From Clostridia bacterium (lineage in GTDB: Bacteria > Bacillota > Clostridia > Oscillospirales > CAG-272): a DNA stretch of 64,000 nt. The notes beneath the pieces were generated by a model. The model saw only the letters and a list, made by a program, of their open reading frames with translations. It ran no database searches and was not told the origin of the DNA. The stretch's first letter is position 1, and each line of letters opens with the position of its first letter. Location: positions 5,353 through 69,352 of the forward strand of contig CAAGGQ010000081.1 in NCBI GenBank assembly GCA_900769475.1, given 5' to 3'. The position numbers and the translations under genes are program-made. Below, one piece after another: positions 41,623-52,297 of the stretch.

Positions 41623-43386
41623 TTATTTCGCCAATTTGATATCGGCATAAATGGGATAATGGTCAGAGGAGGGGGCAAGACATTGGTCGATCAAAACATT
41701 GTAGAAAAGAATCTCCAGCTCCGGAGAAGCAAATACATGGTCGATGGCCTCACCTTCGCCGCGGTGATTGGGGTTGAAGAGGGTGTGCGTCGTTTTGATG
41801 GCGCGGTTGACCACGGTCGCAGTGGTTCCCGCATCCCGAAGATTGGCCTGCCTGGTATAATGATCCAGTTGGGTCTCACTCATCCGGGTGTTGTAATCTC
41901 CCGTGGTAACCACGGGACACTTATATTTCTCCTTTAGTTGCGTTACAAAGGCCGCCATATCCGCTGATTGTGCGGTCCGCTCGCTTACATCCGCATTCAC
42001 ATTCCAGTGGGTATTTACCGCTACAATGCGTGCCCCGTCGCTCTTGCGTTCAAAATAGCCCCAGGACATCACACGAAGACCGTTGCCGCCAACGCGCAAT
42101 GCTTTGCAACCGTGCTCTAAGAGCGTCATGGTTTCGGTATTGTACAGCAGAGGGCTAAAGTTGGTCAATCCCCGCTCATCCTTATAATCGACAATGGCGT
42201 AGGTAGGCTTCAAGAGGGGATCCAGGGCAACGTACCATGCATCGGAAACCTCCTGCAAGCCAAGGATGTCCGGCTGATAAGTCAAAATCGGAGCAACCAC
42301 GGGAACCTCGCGTCCCTCGATCACCGCAAGATCGTTCCAAAGCTCACACAAAATGTTAAAGGACATCACACGCAGATCGGCGCCCTCGGCCAGGGCGGTA
42401 GACTCGGAAAAGTCGATATCGCTGCTGATATCTTCGGTGTCGACTGGCAAGTTGAAGAGATAAGAATAGCTGGAGTGAACGTACTTAGCGCAAAAGCTAT
42501 CGATCATGTAAGCAGTTACCTGGTCCAGCATGGCACCGATCAACAGCTTCTTCCCCTTGACCGCGGTCACGTAAGAGAATATCGATTGCTTTGAGGTTTG
42601 CTCAAAATACTCCTTGGCAATGGAGCGGTTTACATTACCAATCAAGATCTCGCAGGGCTGCTCTGCCGCAGAGTCGTCAACCACGGAAAGATTCAGTCCG
42701 TAGGTATCCTTGAGCGCGGTCTGCAGCTGCTCGGCCGCACGACGGATGCTATCGGAGCCCTTTTTGTATACAATCACGTAATTCTCGGGTTGATTCTGAC
42801 TCTTCAGATTAAATAGATATTCCTTGGGGCCGGTGTATGTATAGTTTCCAAGATATACGATCTCTTTTTTGCCGTTTTGATTCACCCGAACCTCCAGCAG
42901 GTGCTCGCACAAATAATCTACCGCCTGCGTCAATCGCTCCGGGGTATGCGCGGCAACCACAATCTTGCCGTTCACCATAACAATGGCAAAATCATCGAAA
43001 TCGATGGTCTTAAGAACCTCCAAGGATTCGGGACGGTTGGTATAACCAACCAGAATCTCGGCATCCTCGGCTTCATTTCGGTCGGTTCCCCAACGGAACA
43101 CCAGCTGCGATGCCGATTGGGTAGCGGGATAATCCATGATCTTCAGGGCGGCATCGGTAATCTCGGTATACGTTGTCACGGGACGCACGATGCGGAAATA
43201 GCTCTTCGTGGCATCACAAAGCAGAATCGGCTCCTCGAACAGATCGCTCTCCTCCTTGGGCGCCGTCGTGGCAACGGTGGTATGCGCATCCGCCGGAGGC
43301 ACCGGCTGTTCTGTACAAGCAGAGAGCAGCGGACAAAGAACCAATACCGCCAATAGGACTGTTAAGGCTTTTTTCAAGATGTTCAT
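41623..43386 (-). CDS. Secreted lipoprotein with endonuclease/exonuclease/phosphatase domain
   Basis: 587 residues. The N-terminus is a lipoprotein signal: NILKKAL, a hydrophobic stretch and the lipobox LLSAC, so it is anchored outside the cell. A middle region (about 40-340) has no motif I can name. The C-terminal EEP domain (about 345-587) carries VMSFNILCE, ILGLQEVSD, VNTHWNVNAD, TTGDYNTRMSE, AIDHVFAS and SDHYPIYADI. It could cut nucleic acids, sphingolipid-like esters or inositol phosphates. ATG 43386 is chosen since it opens the signal peptide. Confidence 0.85.
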   Translation of the reverse strand: MNILKKALTVLLAVLVLCPLLSACTEQPVPPADAHTTVATTAPKEESDLFEEPILLCDATKSYFRIVRPVTTYTEITDAALKIMDYPATQSASQLVFRWGTDRNEAEDAEILVGYTNRPESLEVLKTIDFDDFAIVMVNGKIVVAAHTPERLTQAVDYLCEHLLEVRVNQNGKKEIVYLGNYTYTGPKEYLFNLKSQNQPENYVIVYKKGSDSIRRAAEQLQTALKDTYGLNLSVVDDSAAEQPCEILIGNVNRSIAKEYFEQTSKQSIFSYVTAVKGKKLLIGAMLDQVTAYMIDSFCAKYVHSSYSYLFNLPVDTEDISSDIDFSESTALAEGADLRVMSFNILCELWNDLAVIEGREVPVVAPILTYQPDILGLQEVSDAWYVALDPLLKPTYAIVDYKDERGLTNFSPLLYNTETMTLLEHGCKALRVGGNGLRVMSWGYFERKSDGARIVAVNTHWNVNADVSERTAQSADMAAFVTQLKEKYKCPVVTTGDYNTRMSETQLDHYTRQANLRDAGTTATVVNRAIKTTHTLFNPNHRGEGEAIDHVFASPELEILFYNVLIDQCLAPSSDHYPIYADIKLAK

Positions 43387-43423
43387 GTTTTGATTTCCTT
43401 TCGAAAACATTATTTTCAACTGC

Positions 43424-43452
43424 AATATATATGTTAACACACTTTTGATCAA
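43424..43452 (-). promoter_or_regulatory. Candidate promoter of the EEP lipoprotein gene
   Basis: On the minus strand TTGATC (43452-43447) and TATATT (43429-43424) are 17 bp apart, a fair sigma-A match. The divergent pckG promoter lies about 100 bp away; the interval between has no gene. Confidence 0.5.
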
Positions 43453-43554
43453 AAATCAAGTTTTTTTGAGAAGACAGACAATCTCTTTTATCACCAAAGG
43501 TTTAAAAACAGAGAATCAAAATTGTGAACAAATCGTAACCTTTTGCAAACCCTC

Positions 43555-43583
43555 TTGAAAAAACAAATCGAAGGGTGTAAAAT
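43555..43583 (+). promoter_or_regulatory. pckG: Promoter of pckG
   Basis: TTGAAA (43555-43560) and TAAAAT (43578-43583) with 17-bp spacing; the leader to ATG 43663 is about 70 bases. Confidence 0.65.
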
Positions 43584-43662
43584 ATACAATGGGAGACAAG
43601 GTGGCTTGTTCCCAATATCGTTGTAAATTGAAATAATTCACTATAAAAAAGGAGCAAAAACC

Positions 43663-45447
43663 ATGACCAACAACAAGCACGTTTTGGACTGGATCAAGGA
43701 AATGTCCGATCTGGTTCAACCCAAGGAAATCGTTTGGATCGACGGCAGCGAGGAGCAGACCAACGCTCTGCGTGCCCAGGCTTGCGCAACCGGTGAGCTG
43801 GAGCCTCTGAATCCCGAGAAGTACCCCAACTGCTACCTGCACAGAACCGCTGTGAACGACGTGGCACGCGTGGAGAACAGAACCTTCATCTGCACCCGCA
43901 AGAAGGAAGACGCCGGCACCATCAACAACTGGATGGATCCCCAGGAGTGCTACGCTACCCTTTCCAAGCTCTACAAGAACTCCTACAAGGGCAAGACCAT
44001 GTACGTTATTCCCTACTCCATGGGCGTGGTTGGCTCTGATTTTGCCAAGATCGGTATTGAGCTGACCGACTCCATTTACGTGGTTCTCAACATGATCATC
44101 ATGACCCGTGTTGGCAAGAACGTAATCGAGGCTCTGGGTGACTCCGCCGATTTCGTTAAGGGTCTGCACGCCGTTGCAGATTGCGACGAGGAGAAGCGTT
44201 ACATCTGCCACTTCCCCGAGGACAACACCATTTGGTCGGTAAACTCCGGCTACGGTGGAAACGTTCTGCTGGGCAAGAAGTGCTTTGCTCTCCGTATTGC
44301 TTCCTACCTGGGCCGCAAGGAAGGCTGGATGGCCGAGCACATGCTGATCCTGGGTCTGGAGAATCCCCAGGGCGAGATCAAGTACATCTCCGCTGCATTC
44401 CCCTCTGCTTGCGGTAAGACCAACCTGGCAATGCTCATTCCTCCTGCCATCTTCAAGAAGGCAGGCTACAAGGTTTGGACCGTTGGTGACGACATCGCCT
44501 GGATCCGCGTTGGTGAGGACGGCGGCCTCTACGCCGTGAACCCCGAGAACGGCTTCTTTGGCGTGGCTCCCGGTACCAACGAGCACTCCAACTACAACGC
44601 TCTGATGACCGCCCAGAAGAACTGCATCTTTACCAACGTTTGCCACAACCTGGATGACAACACCGTTTGGTGGGAAGGTCTGGACAACAATCCTCCCAAG
44701 AACGCTCTCAACTGGAGAGGCGAGAAGTGGGATTACACCAAGTACGACAAGAACGACAAGGTTGGCACCTCCGGCGCTCATCCCAACTCCCGTTTCACCG
44801 CAATGGCATCCAACTGCCCCTGCATTTCCCCCGAGTTCAACAGCCTCAAGGGCGTTCCGCTGACCGCCATCATCTTTGGCGGACGCCGCGCCAAGACCGC
44901 TCCCCTGGTTTACGAATCCCGTAACTGGCAGCACGGTACCTTCGTGGGCTCCATCATGGCTTCCGAGACCACCGCAGCAGCAGCCGGTGCCGTTGGTGTG
45001 GTTCGCCGCGATCCCATGGCAATGCGTCCCTTCGTTGGCTACGATATGGGCGACTACTTTGCTCACTGGCTGAACATGGGCAAGAAGATCCCCAACGCTC
45101 CCAAGATCTTCCACGTAAACTGGTTCCGCACCGATGCCGAAGGCCACTTCATCTGGCCCGGATTTGGTGACAACATGAGAGTTCTGCTCTGGATCCTGGA
45201 CCGTTGTGCAGGCAAAGTAGACGCTGTGGAAACCCCCATCGGCTTTATTCCCAAGGCTGAGGACATCAACATTGAGGGTCTGGAGGACGTTACCATCGAC
45301 ACCATCCGCGACCTGCTCACCATTGATACCGAGAGCTGGCTGGAAGACGTTGAGAACATCAAGGCCTTCTATAAGCAGATCGGCGATCGCGTTCCCGCAG
45401 AGCTCTATGACGAGCTTGCAATTCTGGAAGCAAACCTGAAGAAATAA
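43663..45447 (+). CDS. pckG: Phosphoenolpyruvate carboxykinase (GTP)
   Basis: Interconverts oxaloacetate and PEP using GTP or IDP, 594 residues. The P-loop is FPSACGKTN at 246-254, the hyper-reactive Cys of the GTP class lies in that loop, and VGDDIAWIR is the second metal site. The substrate region YGGNVLLGKKCFALRIAS and RTDAEGHFIWPG also match the GTP family, not the ATP one. In anaerobes the enzyme often runs towards oxaloacetate. Codon use is strongly biased (many CTG, ACC, AAG), a sign of high expression. It is a single-gene unit with its own promoter and terminator. Confidence 0.95.
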   Translation: MTNNKHVLDWIKEMSDLVQPKEIVWIDGSEEQTNALRAQACATGELEPLNPEKYPNCYLHRTAVNDVARVENRTFICTRKKEDAGTINNWMDPQECYATLSKLYKNSYKGKTMYVIPYSMGVVGSDFAKIGIELTDSIYVVLNMIIMTRVGKNVIEALGDSADFVKGLHAVADCDEEKRYICHFPEDNTIWSVNSGYGGNVLLGKKCFALRIASYLGRKEGWMAEHMLILGLENPQGEIKYISAAFPSACGKTNLAMLIPPAIFKKAGYKVWTVGDDIAWIRVGEDGGLYAVNPENGFFGVAPGTNEHSNYNALMTAQKNCIFTNVCHNLDDNTVWWEGLDNNPPKNALNWRGEKWDYTKYDKNDKVGTSGAHPNSRFTAMASNCPCISPEFNSLKGVPLTAIIFGGRRAKTAPLVYESRNWQHGTFVGSIMASETTAAAAGAVGVVRRDPMAMRPFVGYDMGDYFAHWLNMGKKIPNAPKIFHVNWFRTDAEGHFIWPGFGDNMRVLLWILDRCAGKVDAVETPIGFIPKAEDINIEGLEDVTIDTIRDLLTIDTESWLEDVENIKAFYKQIGDRVPAELYDELAILEANLKK

Positions 45448-45464
45448 TTTTCATAAACAAACAT

Positions 45465-45502
45465 CCCGGCGTTGAGGCAATCTCAACGCCGGGTCATTTT
45501 TA
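45465..45502. terminator. Terminator of pckG and convergent ligA
   Basis: A 12-bp perfect stem, CCCGGCGTTGAG with its complement, and a five-base loop, followed by TCATTTTT on the plus strand. It is placed between convergent genes. Confidence 0.85.
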
Positions 45503-45507
45503 TGCAC

Positions 45508-47517
<2,010 letters not shown>

Positions 47518-47636
47518 TTACGGCACGCTCCTTCGTTCTGCGGATTCAAAAAAAGACTACCCCTTTATTATAGCAAAAAAAAAGCGGATGTCAAGGGGTA
47601 CCTGCGATAAAGCAGGTTTTACCTGCCACAAAAAGC

Positions 47637-47671
47637 AAAAGGAGTACGGACGATTTTCGTACTCCTTTTTT
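47637..47671. terminator. Hairpin with T-run upstream of ligA
   Basis: AAAAGGAGTACG and CGTACTCCTTTT form a 12-bp stem with a nine-base loop; T6 follows on the plus strand. No plus-strand gene reads into it. It may end transcripts of the minus XRE-TPR unit or insulate ligA. Confidence 0.6.
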
Positions 47672-47733
47672 CATGCCTTGCATAGCAAGGTATAATGTGT
47701 TACACCTTATAGATGAACTGTCGGGCGGTAATG

Positions 47734-47860
47734 AGCCTCCCTTGTGTAAAGGGAGGTGGCTCGCGTAGCGAGACGGAGGGATTGTGAAGAGTTAGATCTT
47801 ATTACAAAACAATCCCTCAGTCCCCTTCGGTGACAGCTCCCTTTACACAAGGGAGCCTTT
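47734..47860. mobile_element. MITE-like inverted-repeat element
   Basis: Terminal inverted repeats of about 22 bases are near perfect (CTCCCTTGTGTAAAGGGAG at one end, its complement at the other) and continue imperfectly for about 50 bases per arm, with GGAGGGATTGT on both sides of the centre. It has no coding capacity. Elements with these ends recur widely in gut Clostridia genomes (recalled, not checked). The interval 47518-47931 holds this, one hairpin and no gene. Confidence 0.65.
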
Positions 47861-47931
47861 AGATTGTGCATCCCCAAAGTCCGTCTACTTTTCCTGACAA
47901 GCACTGCTTTTGTAGGCACAAAAGCAATATC

Positions 47932-48723
47932 TTATTTCGATTTTTCTTTTATCTTTGCAATTTCTTCATTAAAACCTTCGCGGAAACCATACCAACCTTC
48001 TTTCACTTTATAGATGTCAAGTACACGCAAAGCATTCTCATAATATGCCAATGCTTCAGTATATTCACCTCTATCATCGCAACATTCTGCCACCCTGTAA
48101 GTGATAAACATAAATGCATATAGCGCCTCATTAAACTCTTGACATGCCGCATCCCATTTTTCTTTTCCTTCCAAAATGGACGCTTTCAATCTCTGATTCG
48201 AGAAACGAATATCGGGAATAATATCGATTGCTTTTCGCGCACTTTCAAAATCTCCTTTTGCTTTGTACGCATAAGCCAAAAATTGACAAGCATCATATTT
48301 TATTGCTTCGTCTTTGGAAAGATCAATAATTTTCAACGCGATAGCGATAACCTCATCGGGAGTTTCCTCACTGTTCATAACATAAAGTCTGTTAATCAAA
48401 AGAATAACGTTATCAGGATATGTTTTTAATCCTTCATCAATAATGTTTCGTGCTTTTTGCCAATCGGAACTACGATATTTCCAGCTTTCTTTTGCGATAG
48501 CAAATGCTTTATCTTCAATTTCCTGCAAATTGAAATCGAAAAGAACGTCCATAGATACACCAAAATAACTTGCCAAAGCAGGAGCAAGCGTGATATCGGG
48601 CAAAGCTATATTATTTTCCCATTTGCTGACCGCTTGAAAGGAAACGCCAATACTATCCGCAAGCTGTTCTTGCGTAACGCCACGCTGTTTTCTCAATTCT
48701 TTAATTTTGTTTCCAATATTCAT
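47932..48723 (-). CDS. XRE regulator with TPR-like C-terminal domain
   Basis: 263 residues. The HTH (residues 1-65) has GVTQEQLADSIGVSFQAVSKWE (quoted partly), followed by an all-helical region (about 75-263) with TPR-like repeats such as ARNIIDEGLKTYPDN, FESARKAIDIIPD and YTEALAYYENALRVLD. Such proteins often sense a peptide or protein partner. The gene is AT-richer than its neighbours and lies beside a MITE-like element, so it may be acquired. GGAGG lies seven bases before ATG 48723. Confidence 0.85.
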   Translation of the reverse strand: MNIGNKIKELRKQRGVTQEQLADSIGVSFQAVSKWENNIALPDITLAPALASYFGVSMDVLFDFNLQEIEDKAFAIAKESWKYRSSDWQKARNIIDEGLKTYPDNVILLINRLYVMNSEETPDEVIAIALKIIDLSKDEAIKYDACQFLAYAYKAKGDFESARKAIDIIPDIRFSNQRLKASILEGKEKWDAACQEFNEALYAFMFITYRVAECCDDRGEYTEALAYYENALRVLDIYKVKEGWYGFREGFNEEIAKIKEKSK

Positions 48724-48741
48724 GATTTTACCTCCGAATTT

Positions 48742-48760
48742 CAAGGCGGCGCCTGCCTTG
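48742..48760. promoter_or_regulatory. Inverted repeat in the XRE-TPR leader
   Basis: CAAGGCGGCGCCTGCCTTG has complementary ends (CAAGGC/GCCTTG) around GGCGCC. It lies between the -10 and the ribosome binding site of the XRE-TPR gene, a place where autoregulators often bind. Confidence 0.3.
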
Positions 48761-48767
48761 TATTTAT

Positions 48768-48796
48768 ATTATATCATAATAACTTTTTGTTGACAA
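48768..48796 (-). promoter_or_regulatory. Promoter of the XRE-TPR gene
   Basis: On the minus strand TTGTCA (48796-48791) and TATAAT (48773-48768) are 17 bp apart. Confidence 0.75.
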
Positions 48797-48837
48797 TAAC
48801 TGCTTAAACGAGAAATTTCAACTGTGGGTAGAAATGC

Positions 48838-48911
48838 AAAAAACGCACCATCAATATAGATGATGCGTTTTCCTGCTTTATGGTAGGCACCCCAACCGGG
48901 TGGCTTTTTTT
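48838..48911 (+). terminator. Two hairpins, the second with T7
   Basis: AAAACGCA/TGCGTTTT forms one stem (48840-48871). GCACCC/GGGTGG with one mismatch forms another (48886-48904), followed by T7. No plus-strand gene lies just upstream. They may shield the heparinase promoter or be a remnant of a lost gene. Confidence 0.4.
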
Positions 48912-48947
48912 ATATCGACCTCTTTTTTAGCACACCAAACAAAGCAC

Positions 48948-48976
48948 TTGACATGTTAGCAACAATGTAGTATAAT
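48948..48976 (+). promoter_or_regulatory. Consensus promoter of the heparinase-like gene
   Basis: TTGACA (48948-48953) and TATAAT (48971-48976) with 17-bp spacing, a perfect sigma-A consensus about 30 bp before ATG 49009. Confidence 0.85.
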
Positions 48977-49008
48977 AATTTCATCAAACCAACAGCGAGG
49001 TGATTCCA

Positions 49009-51006
49009 ATGAACAACCGAAGAGAACAACTGCTCCATACCGTTTCCGTGTTGACCTCGAATCAAGACACGGCGCTGAAATATACCCAGCATCTGGAGGA
49101 GCTTTTGGATCACATCAAAGGCGAAGCCATCGGCAAGGATTTTTGTCTGGCCCTCCAAAACGAGAACTTTGAGGCCGCTTTGCACTTATGTGCCGCCCAT
49201 TTTCGGGCAAAAGCCCCCTTCCCTCTTCCCGAAATCTCCTGCCGCGGCGGCTACGATCTCACCGAAGCCGAAAACGCTGTGCACGGCAGGGTCACTGTGG
49301 TGAACATCCCCTGGGAATTCCCCAACGGCAAGATCGACTTCCTCTTCAATCCCACCAAGATCCAAGAGCCCATCAATCACGAATGGCTCTGGCAGCTCAA
49401 CCGCCACAACTTTTGGCCTCACATGGCTCGCGCCTACGCCGCCACGGGGGAGGAACGTTTTGCCCTGGCTTTTCGGAATCAGCTCCTGCATTGGATCGCC
49501 CAAACCGAGCTCCCCGAAAAATGGAACGCCCCCGACAGCGCCTGGCGTACCATAGAATGTGGCCTCCGTTTGCTTGGCACCTGGCTGATCGCCTTTGACG
49601 GCTTCAAGGCCTCCCCCTCCCTGGAGGATCTCGCCCTCCTCCTCATGATCGCCTCCATGCACCGCCAAGCGATCCATCTGGCGGAGCATCCCACGGGCCA
49701 AAACTGGTTGATGATGGAAGCCAACGGCCTCTATTCCTTCTCTGCCCTCTTTGACGAGCTCTCCGACGCGCAAAAAAACAAAGCCATCGCTACCAAGCAT
49801 CTTCTGGCAGAGCTAACATCCCAAATTCTTCCCGACGGCATGCACAACGAGCTTTCCCCCGACTACCAAGGCGTGGTCTTTTCCTGCGCCGCCAATTTCT
49901 ACAATCTTGCCCAATCTCTGGGAGCGGAGAGCGAGATCCCGGCAGAGTTCACACAGCTGCTGCGCAAAACGGTGGACGCCGCCATCCTCCTATCCACCCC
50001 TGCCCTAACCCAGCCCCGAACCAACGATACCTATACCATTCAAACCTCCCTTTTTACCAAGCGCGGGGAGCGTTTGCTGGGCTCCAAGCCCGAATACACC
50101 TTTATAAACACTGCCCGTGCCCAGGGGGCCCCTCCCGCAGGCAGCACCGCCTCGGCCTACCTTCCCTATGCGGGTTTTGCCGTTATGCGCTCGGATTGGA
50201 GTGCCGACGCCACCTATCTGTGCTTTGACGTTGGCCCCCTCGGCATGGCCCACAGCCACCAAGACAAGCTGAACATTAATCTCTACAAAGGCTCCCGGGA
50301 ACTGATCTACGATGACGGCGGAGGACAGTACGAAAAGTCCCCGGCACGGAAATACGCCCTCTCGGGCTACGGCCACAACACCGTACTGGTGGACGGTCTT
50401 TCCCAAAATCGCAAGGAGCCACGACAAGTGACCGAAAGCATTCCCGCAGGATGGATTACCAACGAGGTCTTTGACTATGCCCAAGGAATCTACGATGATA
50501 CCTTTGGAGAGAACATGATTCGTCTCGCAACCCACAAACGAGAGGTTCGTTTTTGCAAGCCCGATCTGTTTTGCATTGCTGACACCCTCACGTCGGTGGA
50601 TGGGCTCCCCCATGATTTTGAAGTTCTCTTCCATCTGGACACACAAACGGTGGACCGTCTTACGGAACACGAAAACGGAGTGCTCTCACGGTTTGGCAAG
50701 GAATACGAAATTGCCATCCTTCCTCTGGACGATAGCCCCGAATCGGTAGAGCTGAAGATCGTTTCGGGCATCACCGAGCCGCAGCTGCAAGGATGGTACA
50801 ATGGAAGAAACGATCAGGCTCTGCACAAGGCGGTTACCGTGTCGCGAAAGGCTTCTAACGTCAAGAATTTCCGCTTTCACACTCTGCTGATCCCCATAAA
50901 GGCCGGTGATCCCCTCCCCAAGATCATCCGCCACGATCCAACGCGAGTTACCGTCATTCTTTCCAACAACGCATACGAGATTGATCTCCATGCGCTGAAT
51001 CGTTGA
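49009..51006 (+). CDS. Heparinase II/III-family polysaccharide lyase-like protein
   Basis: 665 residues with the family's layout: an alpha/alpha toroid (about 60-380) with NRHNFWPHMARAYAATGEERF, AWRTIECGLRLLG and TGQNWLMMEANGLYSF (Asn/Glu active-site region), HNELSPDYQ, then a beta-sandwich starting near GFAVMRSDW with AHSHQDKLNINLY and GYGHNTVLVDG. Lyases of this family cut uronic-acid polymers such as heparin or alginate. No signal peptide is visible, so it may act on imported oligosaccharides. ATG 49009 has GAGGTG six bases upstream. It converges with the sugar-transport operon and probably processes what that operon imports. Confidence 0.85.
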   Translation: MNNRREQLLHTVSVLTSNQDTALKYTQHLEELLDHIKGEAIGKDFCLALQNENFEAALHLCAAHFRAKAPFPLPEISCRGGYDLTEAENAVHGRVTVVNIPWEFPNGKIDFLFNPTKIQEPINHEWLWQLNRHNFWPHMARAYAATGEERFALAFRNQLLHWIAQTELPEKWNAPDSAWRTIECGLRLLGTWLIAFDGFKASPSLEDLALLLMIASMHRQAIHLAEHPTGQNWLMMEANGLYSFSALFDELSDAQKNKAIATKHLLAELTSQILPDGMHNELSPDYQGVVFSCAANFYNLAQSLGAESEIPAEFTQLLRKTVDAAILLSTPALTQPRTNDTYTIQTSLFTKRGERLLGSKPEYTFINTARAQGAPPAGSTASAYLPYAGFAVMRSDWSADATYLCFDVGPLGMAHSHQDKLNINLYKGSRELIYDDGGGQYEKSPARKYALSGYGHNTVLVDGLSQNRKEPRQVTESIPAGWITNEVFDYAQGIYDDTFGENMIRLATHKREVRFCKPDLFCIADTLTSVDGLPHDFEVLFHLDTQTVDRLTEHENGVLSRFGKEYEIAILPLDDSPESVELKIVSGITEPQLQGWYNGRNDQALHKAVTVSRKASNVKNFRFHTLLIPIKAGDPLPKIIRHDPTRVTVILSNNAYEIDLHALNR

Positions 51007-51035
51007 AAACACTTTCGCTTCCTATTTACACACAC

Positions 51036-51073
51036 AAAAAAGCAGGCATCTTTTGCAAGATGCCTGCTTTTTT
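51036..51073. terminator. Bidirectional terminator between the lyase and transport operon
   Basis: A 17-bp perfect stem including A6 and T6 ends with a four-base loop (TTGC), core GCAGGCATCTT. It serves both convergent units. Confidence 0.9.
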
Positions 51074-51095
51074 ATACAGATACAAACCAAACAAA

Positions 51096-52280
51096 TCAGT
51101 TTGCAATACCCGAGTGTTCAATACCCTGTACCAGGAAGTTCTGGCAGAATACGTACAGAATCACAAGAGGCAGAATGATCATCAAGCCGCAGGTGTTTCG
51201 AATGGCCGTGTAGTACAGCGCCTGGCCTGCATATTCCGTCTTCAAAGAATTGGGAATATCGATGATCTTGGTCAACAGGTTCACCTCCGTAGAGCTGAAG
51301 AACATGTTGGTGTAGAAGTCGTCGGTCCACTGCCAGCAGAATGCGAACAGGAACACGGTTACCATCATGGGGATGGACAGAGGAAGAATAATCTGGATGA
51401 AGGTACGCAGGGTGCCCGAACCATCCATGTAAGCGGATTCTTCCAATTCATCCGGCACGCCGCGGAAGAACTGACGCAGCATGAAGATGTACAAACCGTT
51501 CTTGAACGCCAAACCACCCAGCGACAGCAGAATCAGCGGGAAGTAGGTGTTACAAAGGTTGATACCCGCCTGGGTAATATCCATTTGCACCTTGTACTTG
51601 GTCATGCCGCGAGCCGTTTTGTAAGCGCCCCACTTGATCTCATCGGGGAGGATGTCCAGCTTCTCAAAGAATGCAGCAACGCCCTCGCCAAGGTTCTTAA
51701 TGTTGTGGCCAAACACTTCAATTCCGCCACCCTTGAGCAACTTTACAATACCGAAAACATCAAAGTAACGGAATTCCATGAACATGGAAAGTTGCAGGGT
51801 TTGGTGAGGAATAACCATGGTAAGAATAACCAGGAGGAAGAGGATGTTTCTACCCTTGAACTTAAACTTTGCAAATCCGTACGCGATCAGGCAGCAGATA
51901 AAGGTCTGCACCAGGGCGGTGGAAAGCGACAGCGTAAAGGTGGTAGCAAATGCGCTCCAGTAATCCAGCTCGGTCAAAATTGCCCGGTAGATATCCAATG
52001 AGAAGTTCTTGGGGATCAGCTGCACGGTAACGTCAACAAAATCCTCGGGAGCCATGAAGGAACCGGCAATTTTAGTGATGAAGGGGAAAATTACGATATA
52101 CGAAATACCGATCATCAGTACCAAACGGAAGATCCAGAAAACGAGCTTGGTAAGGAAGTAGAAAGACAGGAACTTCGCCTTGAGTCTTTCTTTCAACGGG
52201 GTACGGTCAAAATCCACACGGATGCGATTTTTGGTTTCCCGCTTGATCATAGGCTTATTATCAATGTTTTGCGAATTCAT
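51096..52280 (-). CDS. Carbohydrate ABC transporter permease (MalG type) with extended loop
   Basis: 394 residues, about 100 longer than usual. TM1 lies near 50-72, preceded by a cytosolic leader of about 45 residues. The coupling (EAA) motif is EELEESAYMDGSGTLRTF-like (ELEESAYMDGSGTLRTFIQI, near 290-310). The extra length is a loop of about 70 residues between MEFRYFDVFGIVKLL and NTYFPLILL (roughly 170-240), in an extracytoplasmic position. It pairs with the permease at 52298-53278, 17 bases upstream. There is no ATPase gene in the operon; a shared MsmX-like ATPase elsewhere is expected. Confidence 0.9.
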   Translation of the reverse strand: MNSQNIDNKPMIKRETKNRIRVDFDRTPLKERLKAKFLSFYFLTKLVFWIFRLVLMIGISYIVIFPFITKIAGSFMAPEDFVDVTVQLIPKNFSLDIYRAILTELDYWSAFATTFTLSLSTALVQTFICCLIAYGFAKFKFKGRNILFLLVILTMVIPHQTLQLSMFMEFRYFDVFGIVKLLKGGGIEVFGHNIKNLGEGVAAFFEKLDILPDEIKWGAYKTARGMTKYKVQMDITQAGINLCNTYFPLILLSLGGLAFKNGLYIFMLRQFFRGVPDELEESAYMDGSGTLRTFIQIILPLSIPMMVTVFLFAFCWQWTDDFYTNMFFSSTEVNLLTKIIDIPNSLKTEYAGQALYYTAIRNTCGLMIILPLVILYVFCQNFLVQGIEHSGIAN

Positions 52281-52297
52281 GCGTTTCTCCTCCTTTC

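Noticed and set aside
43516..45147. A 543-codon open frame antisense to pckG
   Set aside because: pckG is complete with all motifs; the opposite frame is Gly/Val/His-rich shadow sequence.
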